Of a DNA stretch of 13,333 nt, positions 6,560-12,570 are shown in pieces. The stretch lies in the NCBI GenBank assembly GCA_001797905.1, contig MGQS01000073.1, positions 1 through 13,333 of the forward strand, written 5' to 3'. Position numbers and translations under genes: made by a program. Under the pieces are notes generated by a model, which saw only the letters and a program-made list of their open reading frames with translations, did no database searches and was not told the origin of the DNA. Origin of the DNA: Deltaproteobacteria bacterium RBG_16_54_11 (GTDB lineage: Bacteria > Desulfobacterota > B13-G15 > RBG-16-54-18). Every line of letters starts with the position of its first letter. Within the stretch, counting starts at the first letter, position 1.

Positions 6560-7182
6560 CTCCGATCGAAAAGGGGGCGGATGATCCTTCGGATTTCTCC
6601 CTGGATCGCCGACTGCTCGCCTTGCCCGGAGACCACCTTCACACGCCCGGGTTCCTGTCGGGCGATCCGCAAATACGCTTCCCGCACCTGCTGGTGAAAT
6701 GTTCGGTCTTCCCGCTCAAACCTATCCTCCCCCTGAGCACGCGCCATGCCAACCTCTACCGGGCAATCCAGCACGATGGTGCAATGAGGCGTAAGCCCCC
6801 CTGTGGCCCATCGGTTCATCTGTTCGATAACGGTGATGTCCAATCCCCTTCCACATCCCTGATAGGCAATGGTGGCATCGGTATAGCGATCACAGAGGAT
6901 CATCCGGCCTTTTTCCAGGGCAGGCCTGATGACCTCTGCCACATGCTGTGTCCTGCCGGCCTCGATGAGGAAGAGCTCGGCCAGCGGATCTATCCTCAAA
7001 TCTCCCCTGTCCAAAAGAAAGCTTCTGATCTCTTCCCCGAGCGGGCATCCGCCGGGCTCTTTAGTCACCAGACAGGAGTATCCTTGCTCCTCCACAAATG
7101 CCCTCGTCAACTCTATCTGTGTGCTCTTCCCGCTTCCCTCTATGCCCTCAAAGGTCACCAAGAGTCCTGTCGGCACCTGCAT
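6556..7182 (-). CDS. tmk: Thymidylate kinase
   Basis: Tmk phosphorylates dTMP to dTDP with ATP, the last dedicated step in dTTP supply. The 208-residue length is normal. Visible parts: P-loop FEGIEGSGKSTQ (G13 to T21), TKEPGG at 39-44 (dTMP-binding loop), the nucleotide-binding DRY motif at 98-100 within DRYTDATIAYQG, and a lid region RAQGEDRFEREDR. The ATG has GGTGGAG just upstream. It is the first of the tightly packed genes tmk-holB-ricT and follows the TPR lipoprotein gene after 97 bases, so it may be read from the same upstream promoter or from its own. A 12-bp palindrome lies in its leader. Confidence 0.96.
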   Translation of the reverse strand: MQVPTGLLVTFEGIEGSGKSTQIELTRAFVEEQGYSCLVTKEPGGCPLGEEIRSFLLDRGDLRIDPLAELFLIEAGRTQHVAEVIRPALEKGRMILCDRYTDATIAYQGCGRGLDITVIEQMNRWATGGLTPHCTIVLDCPVEVGMARAQGEDRFEREDRTFHQQVREAYLRIARQEPGRVKVVSGQGEQSAIQGEIRRIIRPLFDRR

Positions 7183-7196
7183 AATGCTCCACCATA

Positions 7197-7208
7197 GTTG
7201 TTAACAAC
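7197..7208. promoter_or_regulatory. 12-bp palindrome in the tmk leader
   Basis: GTTGTTAACAAC is a perfect palindrome, 14 bases before the tmk start codon and just ahead of the ribosome-binding site. It has the size of a small operator half-pair, but its type is unknown and AT-rich palindromes of this length can occur by chance. No clear -35/-10 pair for tmk was found beside it. Confidence 0.2.
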
Positions 7209-7279
7209 CCCTGCGTTATCAAGCAAATGAGGGGATGAAGAAACGGAGATGTCCTGGGGGGCTATCCGTGGCAGGAGGG

Positions 7280-9013
7280 TTAGGGCACGTGCCCTTTTCC
7301 TCCATTCATCTCCTCGATTTTTTTGCGCAGGGCCCGCTCCTGTTCCTTTTCGGGTTTCAGCTCCAGGGCCCGTTGGTACATCCGGAAGGCCTCCTCCTTC
7401 TTGTCCGACTTGAGATAACCGTCACCCAGGTGTTCAGTGATGATGGGATCATCGGGGACCAGACGATGGGCCTTCTCCAGCCACTCGATTGCTCGGGGAT
7501 ATTCCCTTTTTTGATAGTATACCCAACCGAGACTATCCGTGATATACCCGTTCTCGGGCCTGAGCTCCAGCGCCTTCTTGACGAGGGCCTCGGCCTCGTC
7601 CAACTGGATCCCCTTTTCAGCATAGGTATATCCCAGGTGGTTGAGAGCATCGGCGTTTTTGGGATCGAGTGCTACCACCTTCTGCATGCAGCTGATGGAT
7701 TCCTCGGTCTTTCCCATCTTGTAGTACACAATCCCCAAGCGAAAGAGGGCTTCGGTATTGTTGGGCCCTTTGGTCATTACATCCTCTAGGTTTTTCACCG
7801 CTTCCGGGTATCGGTTCAAATCCTCATAGATGAGGGCGATGGTGTAGAGCAACTCCTGATCACCCGCCTTGGCCTCGAGGGCCTTTGTCACCATCGTCAA
7901 GGCCTCCTCTGTTCGCCCCTCCTTTTGCAGGATGAAGGCTATATACTTCGTCGCCTCGGAGAAGAATTCCCCCTCCGGGGGGATCTGTTTAAGTTCTGCC
8001 AAGGCACCCTTGGAGTTACCCATTTGATAGAGGGTTATCCCCAGGTAATATCGAACATTACCCTGCTGAGGCCGGGCAGCCAAGACAAAGCGGAATTCCC
8101 TCTCCGCCTCCTCATACCGCTCCTGTTGAAAGAGGATCAACCCCGTCTTCACCCGTATGCTTATGTTCTCAGAATCGAGGTCCTTGAAGCTCTTATACTG
8201 GTCAAGGGCTTCCTGAAGCCGATCCTCCTTGAGCAGCAGTTGGCCAAGCCGTTCCCTGGCCTGGAAGTTGAGGGGGTTGAGTTCCAGTACTTCTTTGTAC
8301 GTTTTTATGGCCTGCGCTACATCCCCTTTGAATTCATAGACGACACCCATATCCATCAGGGCCGCTTCGAATTCCGGGTTAAGATCGAGGGCCTCGTGGT
8401 AATATTTCAGGGACTGATCGTAGAGTTTTATCTCGGCGTAGATCCTGCCCAGGTAATAGAGGCCCATGAGGTATTTGGGCTGCTTCTCCAAGAGTTGGTG
8501 CAAGGTGTCCACCGCCCGCTCAAAATCCCGCAGCTCGGCGTAGAGGGAGCTGATCATCAGGTAGGCCTGAAGATGGTCGGGATCGATCGTCAGGACCCTC
8601 TCATATTCGCTCACGGCCTCTCGATACTTGCCCGCAGCGGAATAGACCCCTCCGAGCAGGTAGTGGGCGGGGAGATAGTCGGGGTCGAGGGTCAAGGCAT
8701 CCCGACAGGCAGCCATCGCCTCATTTGTCCGGTTCGTGTTGAGGTAGAGGGCGGCGATATCCACGTATAGTAACGGGGATTGGTTGTCCAAGGAGATGGC
8801 CTTCTGGTACTCTGCGATGGCCTCATCCACGTCACCCTCTCTCATCTTGATCCTGGCTGACAAGAAGTGATAGAGCGCCTCCGAAGGCGGAGTTGTTTCC
8901 CCTGAAAGCGCGGTCTCGGACGATCCCGCCGCCGGATACTCTTGGATGTAAGCGCATCCCGCGGCGAGAGCAATGAGCGCTAGAGAGAGGATATAAATAA
9001 TCCCTTTCTTCAT
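7280..9013 (-). CDS. Lipoprotein with 15 tetratricopeptide repeats
   Basis: A 577-residue protein. Residues 1-20 are a lipoprotein signal: MKKG, a hydrophobic stretch, and the lipobox LAAGC with the lipidated Cys at about residue 20. Serine/threonine-rich linker follows. From about residue 42 to 560 there are 15 tandem TPR units of 34-37 residues with the usual W/L-G-Y-A-F-A-P pattern, many units starting with PD, PE or PN. TPR solenoids bind other proteins; lipoproteins of this design often serve as assembly or export scaffolds on the periplasmic side of the envelope. The partner cannot be told from the sequence. The start at 9013 is chosen because the lipobox fits it and the predicted promoter places the transcript start after the in-frame ATG at 9049. 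A GGGCACGTGCCC palindrome (7283-7294) lies at the very end of the gene. Confidence 0.88.
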   Translation of the reverse strand: MKKGIIYILSLALIALAAGCAYIQEYPAAGSSETALSGETTPPSEALYHFLSARIKMREGDVDEAIAEYQKAISLDNQSPLLYVDIAALYLNTNRTNEAMAACRDALTLDPDYLPAHYLLGGVYSAAGKYREAVSEYERVLTIDPDHLQAYLMISSLYAELRDFERAVDTLHQLLEKQPKYLMGLYYLGRIYAEIKLYDQSLKYYHEALDLNPEFEAALMDMGVVYEFKGDVAQAIKTYKEVLELNPLNFQARERLGQLLLKEDRLQEALDQYKSFKDLDSENISIRVKTGLILFQQERYEEAEREFRFVLAARPQQGNVRYYLGITLYQMGNSKGALAELKQIPPEGEFFSEATKYIAFILQKEGRTEEALTMVTKALEAKAGDQELLYTIALIYEDLNRYPEAVKNLEDVMTKGPNNTEALFRLGIVYYKMGKTEESISCMQKVVALDPKNADALNHLGYTYAEKGIQLDEAEALVKKALELRPENGYITDSLGWVYYQKREYPRAIEWLEKAHRLVPDDPIITEHLGDGYLKSDKKEEAFRMYQRALELKPEKEQERALRKKIEEMNGGKGHVP

Positions 9014-9051
9014 TTCCCGAATGCCATTCTCCTTCACGATTATTACCATTT

Positions 9052-9080
9052 ATCTTACTATAAATAATAGGTGGTGGCAA
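9052..9080 (-). promoter_or_regulatory. Probable sigma-70 promoter for the TPR lipoprotein gene
   Basis: On the minus strand TTGCCA (bases 9080-9075) is followed by 17 bases and TAAGAT (9057-9052). The -35 box matches consensus in five of six positions and the -10 box in four. Transcription would begin near 9045, giving a leader of about 32 bases before the ATG at 9013 and leaving the ATG at 9049 outside the transcript. Confidence 0.42.
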
Positions 9081-9461
9081 GAAAATGGGGATGAGATCGC
9101 ACGCTATTTCCTTGGCCACGCGCCCCCGGGGGAATATGTTCGAGGAACAGGCAGCTTTGGTAGATGAAGATCTGCCCTCACCTCCCGTTCTGACATGCCC
9201 TTGCACTCAGGCTCTTTTGAGCCCCTTTTTTGAAGGAATGGAAAATGACCGCCCTCTGTCTTCTCAAAAAGCCCCTTCATGGATGTGCTCCTCGTCTCAA
9301 GTAACAGTATAGCCGCGATATCCGGCCTTCTGGCAAGGGCCTTTCCATTAAAAAAGAGAGATATTTTGATCTTTATGCCAAAAATTAAAGTTCCGTGCGT
9401 AAATTTTCATTTATTTTCATATTAATAGCTATTTTTTACCATTAATAACGAATTTATACCT
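9081..9461. other. Divergent intergenic region with one possible small minus-strand ORF
   Basis: About 380 bases between the lipoprotein promoter and the rpoH promoter. The right half (about 9345-9461) is very AT-rich and could hold upstream promoter elements. The left half holds a 58-codon minus-strand frame (9280-9104, MKGLFEKTEGGHF...) with GAGGAG eight bases before its ATG; I do not recognise the protein and rate it unlikely to be real (about 0.2). GGCTC-TTTT-GAGCC followed by CCTTTTTT at 9210-9231 looks like a weak plus-strand terminator with no plus-strand gene before it. A 75-codon plus-strand frame here (9085-9312) is low-complexity in style and not supported. Confidence 0.4.
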
Positions 9462-9490
9462 TTGCTTTTTTATTAGCACTCAACTACAAT
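9462..9490 (+). promoter_or_regulatory. Sigma-70 promoter of rpoH, -10 box inside the CIRCE site
   Basis: TTGCTT at 9462-9467, a 17-base spacer, and TACAAT at 9485-9490. Both boxes match consensus well (TTGACA, TATAAT). The -10 box falls in the nine-base spacer of the CIRCE operator, so repressor binding would directly block polymerase. The transcript would start near 9497 with a leader of about 25 bases. Confidence 0.7.
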
Positions 9491-9499
9491 GAGTGCTAA
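9473..9499. promoter_or_regulatory. CIRCE operator (HrcA binding site)
   Basis: TTAGCACTC, nine bases, GAGTGCTAA: an exact match to the CIRCE consensus bound by the heat-shock repressor HrcA. The palindrome extends two to four further bases each way (TATTAGCACTC ... GAGTGCTAATA). It lies 23 bases before the rpoH ATG and covers the promoter -10 box. HrcA folds with help from GroEL and loses activity when GroEL is busy, so this site should give heat induction of rpoH. hrcA itself is not in the window. Confidence 0.96.
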
Positions 9500-9521
9500 T
9501 AAAGGTTTGGAGTAGGCGACT

Positions 9522-10379
9522 ATGAAAGAGAATTTGCCGGTAGTAAGCGATAACCTGAGCCATTATCTGGCCCAGATAAAGCAGTATCCCCTCTTGAGCC
9601 CAGAGGAGGAGTTTGCTCTGGCGGCACGGTATCGCGAGACGGAGGATATGGAGATCGCCCACCAGCTTATCACCTCCAACCTCAGGTTTGTGGTCAAGGT
9701 GTCCTTGGAGTATAGGGGCTACGGTCTTAAGCTCCTCGACATAATTCAGGAGGGGAACATAGGCCTGATGGTGGCCCTGAAAAAGTTCGACCCCCATAAG
9801 GGGTATCGATTCATCTCCTATGCCATCTGGTGGATCAGGGCCTATATCCAAAACTTCATCATCAGGTCCTGGAGCCTGGTCAAGATGGGGACCACCCAGA
9901 TTCAAAAGAAGCTCTTCTACAAGATGGGGAGGATCAAGGGCATCGCTCATGAGGAGCACCAAGAAGAAAAGATCGAGGAGTTGGCCCAAGAGCTCAATGT
10001 GCGCGGTTCAGATATAGAGGAAATGCAGAAAAGATTTGCCGGGCGGGATCTCTCTTTAGACGCCAAGCTGGACTTCGATCAAGGCATCAGCTTTTTGGAT
10101 CTCTTGCCCGATCTTTCACCTGACCAGGAAGAGCTTCTGGGAGAATCGGAAGAGGATGATGTTCTCAAGGATGAGGTGGAAGCGGCCCTGGGGCATCTGA
10201 GCGAGCGGGAGAGATTCATCGTCAGCCAGCGCATTATGGCCGACGACCCCATGACGCTGCAGGAGTTGGGAGATACCTTTCAGATCTCCCGGGAACGCGT
10301 CAGACAGATTGAGGGTGAGGCCCTGAGAAAATTGAAAAACCAGTTGGCAAGCGCCGAGTCGACGTGCGGTATGGCCTAA
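9522..10379 (+). CDS. rpoH: RNA polymerase sigma factor RpoH (sigma-32)
   Basis: Heat-shock sigma factor, directing RNA polymerase to chaperone and protease genes. The 285-residue length is normal. Region 1.2: LSHYLAQIKQYPLLSPEEE. Region 2: NLRFVVKVSLEYRGYGLKLLDIIQEGNIGLM, then FDPHKGYRFISYAIWWIRAYIQNFI (regions 2.3-2.4). The RpoH box QKKLFYKM is at 128-135; it sets this family apart from RpoD. Region 4.2: LTLQELGDTF-like helix-turn-helix, here MTLQELGDTFQISRERVRQIEGEALRKLK. The start ATG has GGAG nine bases upstream. A CIRCE operator covers its promoter. The gene converges with coaBC, with six bases between the two stop codons and no terminator visible. Confidence 0.94.
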   Translation: MKENLPVVSDNLSHYLAQIKQYPLLSPEEEFALAARYRETEDMEIAHQLITSNLRFVVKVSLEYRGYGLKLLDIIQEGNIGLMVALKKFDPHKGYRFISYAIWWIRAYIQNFIIRSWSLVKMGTTQIQKKLFYKMGRIKGIAHEEHQEEKIEELAQELNVRGSDIEEMQKRFAGRDLSLDAKLDFDQGISFLDLLPDLSPDQEELLGESEEDDVLKDEVEAALGHLSERERFIVSQRIMADDPMTLQELGDTFQISRERVRQIEGEALRKLKNQLASAESTCGMA

Positions 10380-10385
10380 TCCGGC

Positions 10386-11618
10386 TCACCAGTTGCGGGG
10401 CCAGGGAAGGTCCTTCTCCTTTTTTTTCACCAATTTTACCAGTTGATCCAGGATAATATGGGCGACATCGTCCTTGCTCAGGAGGGGGACTTTTTTAACC
10501 TTCCCGGCGGCGTCTAAGATCTTGACGATATTGGTATCCACCCCAAACCCCGCCCCCGGCTGCGTGACGTCGTTGGCCACGATCAGATCGAGGTTTTTCT
10601 CCTTTAATTTTACCTCCGCATTCTCCATGAGCTCACTGGTCTCGGCGGCGAAGCCCACGAGGATGTGGTTGCTCTTTTTTTCTCCCAATTCTTTGAGGAT
10701 GTCGGGATTCTTCTCCATCTCTAAGAGATAGGCCCCGTTTTTTCTCTTGGTGATCTTTTCCGTGAGGATATCTCGGGGACGGAAATCGGCCACTGCCGCA
10801 GCCATGATGACTATGTGGCTATCTTCAAAATAGTGCATGACCGCTTCGTGCATCTCCCGGGCATCGCTGACCATGATTTGAGGAATATCCCTTCGAGGGA
10901 GCGAGAGGGAATGTGGCCCGGTAATCAAGGTTACCTCCGCCCCCCTCCTGCGGGCCATCTTTGCCAGGGCGAATCCCATCTTCCCGCTGGAGCGGTTGGT
11001 GATATACCTGACCGGATCGATCGGCTCCAACGTGGGGCCTGCCGTAATCAAGATGCGCTGATTGAAAAGGTCTTTTTTGGTAAAGATATCCTCGATCTTT
11101 TCGATGATCTCTTCGATATCGGCCAACTTTCCCTTGCCGATGCTCCCGCAGGCCAGATCGCCTTCTATTGGATCTACGAACTGATACCCGTGGGCCTTGA
11201 GCCGCTCCACGTTATTTTGCACAAAGCTACTCTGCCACATATTCACGTTCATAGAGGGTGACAAGAGCACCGGTACCTTGGTGGTCATGACCATGGTGGT
11301 GAGGAAATCATCGGCGATGCCGTTGGCTATCTTGCCCATAATATTTGCCGTGGCGGGGCAGATCACCATGAGATCGGCGATATCGGCCAAGGCCACGTGG
11401 CCGATTTTAGATCCCTCCAAGAGCTGGAACATATCACGGAGCACGGGGTTGCCCGAGAGGGTCTGAAAGGTGAGGGGAGTTACGAACTGCTGGGCATTTT
11501 TGGTCATCACCACATGGACGTTCGCCCCCTTCTTGGTCATCTCGCGGAGGAGCTCCACGGACTTGTAGGCGGCGATCCCTCCGCTCACGCCCAGTATGAT
11601 CTCCCTGTTTTTCAGCAT
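10386..11618 (-). CDS. coaBC: Bifunctional phosphopantothenoylcysteine decarboxylase / phosphopantothenate-cysteine ligase
   Basis: CoaBC makes two steps of coenzyme A synthesis: it joins 4'-phosphopantothenate to cysteine (CTP-dependent CoaB part) and then decarboxylates the product with FMN (CoaC part). The protein has 410 residues, the normal length. CoaC domain (1 to about 180): ILGVSGGIAAYKS, catalytic His at about 74 (GHVALAD), ICPATANIMGKIANG, PSMNVNMW, and ACG at 156-158 with the acid-donor Cys157. CoaB domain (about 187-400): ITAGPTLEPIDPVRYITN, RSSGKMG, AAAVADFRP and EKITKRK with the catalytic Lys region. The ATG at 11618 is chosen over an in-frame ATG at 11666 because the latter falls within the -35 box of the promoter. 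Firm call. Confidence 0.96.
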   Translation of the reverse strand: MLKNREIILGVSGGIAAYKSVELLREMTKKGANVHVVMTKNAQQFVTPLTFQTLSGNPVLRDMFQLLEGSKIGHVALADIADLMVICPATANIMGKIANGIADDFLTTMVMTTKVPVLLSPSMNVNMWQSSFVQNNVERLKAHGYQFVDPIEGDLACGSIGKGKLADIEEIIEKIEDIFTKKDLFNQRILITAGPTLEPIDPVRYITNRSSGKMGFALAKMARRRGAEVTLITGPHSLSLPRRDIPQIMVSDAREMHEAVMHYFEDSHIVIMAAAVADFRPRDILTEKITKRKNGAYLLEMEKNPDILKELGEKKSNHILVGFAAETSELMENAEVKLKEKNLDLIVANDVTQPGAGFGVDTNIVKILDAAGKVKKVPLLSKDDVAHIILDQLVKLVKKKEKDLPWPRNW

Positions 11619-11637
11619 ACCTTGGCCTTTCCGGGTG

Positions 11638-11666
11638 ATTATCTTAGAATAAGGAGAAAATGTCAA
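11638..11666 (-). promoter_or_regulatory. Sigma-70 promoter of coaBC
   Basis: On the minus strand TTGACA (11666-11661), a 17-base spacer and GATAAT (11643-11638), close to consensus in both boxes. The transcript would start near 11631, leaving a short leader that still holds AAAGGCCAAGG before the ATG at 11618. This fixes the coaBC start. Confidence 0.7.
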
Positions 11667-11685
11667 GATTTAAGGGCACGGGATA

Positions 11686-11713
11686 TTGAGTAATATCTTA
11701 ATTGTGATATAAT
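11686..11713 (+). promoter_or_regulatory. Promoter of the toxin-antitoxin pair
   Basis: TTGAGT at 11686-11691, a 16-base spacer and a perfect TATAAT at 11708-11713. The transcript would start near 11720, leaving AGGAAAGGAGG as the ribosome-binding site of the antitoxin gene. It lies back to back with the coaBC promoter. No obvious palindromic operator was seen next to it. Confidence 0.6.
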
Positions 11714-11738
11714 TTCCTTGAGGAAAGGAGGTATTCCA

Positions 11739-11924
11739 ATGGTTGCAATCAAAGAAGCCTCAATTGAAACGATAAAACGCTTGCCTGATGAGTGCTCTCT
11801 TGAGGACATAATGTACGAAATAAACTTTATTGCTCAAGTTCTGGATGGTCTAAAAGACGCTGAAGAAGGAAGACTGCTGACCACCGAGGAACTCCTCAAA
11901 AGAGTTGAACAATGGGCAAAATAA
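11739..11924 (+). CDS. Probable antitoxin of a RelE/ParE-type toxin-antitoxin pair
   Basis: A 61-residue acidic protein. It starts MVAIKEASIETIKRLPDE, followed by CSLEDIMYEINFIAQVLDGL, then DAEEGRLLTTEELLKRVEQW. The 'LPDECSLEDIMYEI ... GLKDAEEGRLLTTEEL' pattern is common in small proteins encoded directly before ParE/RelE toxins. The C-terminal EEGRLLTTEEL helix probably wraps the toxin; the N-terminal part may bind DNA. The ribosome-binding site is very strong (GGAGG seven bases before the ATG), fitting the excess of antitoxin that such pairs need. An in-frame ATG at 11718 lies at or before the predicted transcript start and is rejected. It overlaps the toxin gene by 13 bases. Role assigned mainly from context. 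Confidence 0.75.
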   Translation: MVAIKEASIETIKRLPDECSLEDIMYEINFIAQVLDGLKDAEEGRLLTTEELLKRVEQWAK

Positions 11925-12226
11925 AATGGACGGAAAAGTCCATCGTTCACTTGCAAGCAATTCATGAGTATATTGCCAGAGATTCCAAAACATACGCAAC
12001 CCGGTTCATACAATCTCTTATCAAAGCAACCGAAAAACTTGAGATGATGCCACTGTGTGGTCGTATAGTGCCAGAGCTTGAAAGGTACGGCTTTAGAGAA
12101 GTTATGTACAGAAAGTATCGGATTGTTTATAGGCTTACCGATAATGATACTATTGAGATACTTGCCGTTGTGCACGGCGCTCGTGAAATTAAAAAAGTAT
12201 TGCGAGAGGAATGGGAATTGGGGTGA
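11912..12226 (+). CDS. RelE/ParE-family toxin
   Basis: A 104-residue basic protein with the ParE/RelE fold signature: KIKWTEKSIVHLQAIHEYIARDS (two N-terminal helices), PLCGRIVPEL, then REVMYRKYRIVYRLTDNDTIEILAVVHGAREI. The YRIVYR strand and the LAVVHGARE strand are typical of the ParE-like branch. ParE proteins poison DNA gyrase and RelE proteins cut mRNA on the ribosome; the sequence alone does not decide which applies. It is translated from within the antitoxin gene (13-base overlap) with a weak ribosome-binding site, which keeps toxin below antitoxin. The pair is more AT-rich than coaBC and thi4 around it, suggesting acquisition. No 3' terminator is obvious. Confidence 0.85.
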   Translation: MGKIKWTEKSIVHLQAIHEYIARDSKTYATRFIQSLIKATEKLEMMPLCGRIVPELERYGFREVMYRKYRIVYRLTDNDTIEILAVVHGAREIKKVLREEWELG

Positions 12227-12344
12227 TAATGATCGCTTATCCCGTTGCCGAACAATAAGCTACGTGGCAAATAGAACTTGGGTAAATGCTATCGCGCTTC
12301 TTTTGGCCTTGAATGTTGCCTTCTCGTTTAAGGGCAGTTTCTCG
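12227..12344. other. Non-coding gap after the toxin gene
   Basis: Nothing recognisable: no convincing frame, terminator or repeat between the toxin stop and the promoter of the thiazole gene. The whole non-coding stretch from 12227 to 12570 is otherwise filled by the promoter, riboswitch and terminator listed separately. Confidence 0.5.
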
Positions 12345-12372
12345 TTGACATCCTCGCCGGGGGGCTTATACT
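12345..12372 (+). promoter_or_regulatory. Sigma-70 promoter of the riboswitch-thi4 transcript
   Basis: A perfect TTGACA at 12345-12350, a 16-base spacer with a run of six G, and TATACT at 12367-12372. The transcript would start near 12379, about 17 bases before the aptamer, which is the expected geometry for a riboswitch leader. Confidence 0.7.
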
Positions 12373-12395
12373 ATACTCATAACAACTGAATAGCG

Positions 12396-12485
12396 GTCGC
12401 TAGGGGAGCTCGCAAGGGCTGAGAAATCCCGTTTAGGGGATGACCCTGTGAACCTGTATGGGTAATTCCAGCGAAGGAAAGCGGC
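12396..12485 (+). ncRNA. TPP riboswitch (THI element)
   Basis: The conserved blocks appear in order: AGGGGAGC (12402-12409), GGCTGAGA (12417-12424), GACCCTGTGAACCTG (12442-12456), and CCAGCGAAGGAAAGC (12468-12482). Helix P1 can form between 12396-12401 (GTCGCT) and 12480-12485 (AGCGGC), with one G-U pair. GGCTGAGA binds the pyrimidine ring and the CCAGCG side the pyrophosphate in this family. A terminator hairpin starts 17 bases later, so TPP should cause early termination. The gene below is a thiazole synthase, the expected target. Confidence 0.95.
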
Positions 12486-12502
12486 AGAAATTTACGTAAC
12501 AG

Positions 12503-12540
12503 GCCGTATCTTCCATCATGGGATATACGGCTTTTCATTT
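12503..12540 (+). terminator. Riboswitch-controlled intrinsic terminator
   Basis: GCCGTAT-C-TTCC, loop ATCAT, GGGA-T-ATACGGC (12503-12531) followed by TTTTCATTT. The stem has seven outer pairs, one mismatch and four inner pairs. CGGC at 12482-12485, part of P1, can instead pair with GCCG at 12503-12506, giving a simple antiterminator that is excluded when TPP holds P1 closed. The gene start lies 31 bases after the T-run. Confidence 0.8.
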
Positions 12541-12570
12541 GGGATTTTCATCTAAAGGAGGGTTGATGGT

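Noticed and set aside
7283..7294. GGGCACGTGCCC palindrome as a terminator of the TPR gene
   Set aside because: It is a perfect palindrome with no loop, lies inside the last codons, and has no T-run after it on the minus strand.
12078..12389. A 103-codon plus-strand frame overlapping the toxin gene and the thi4 promoter
   Set aside because: It overlaps the ParE/RelE-like gene in another frame and runs through the promoter; the protein shows no family.
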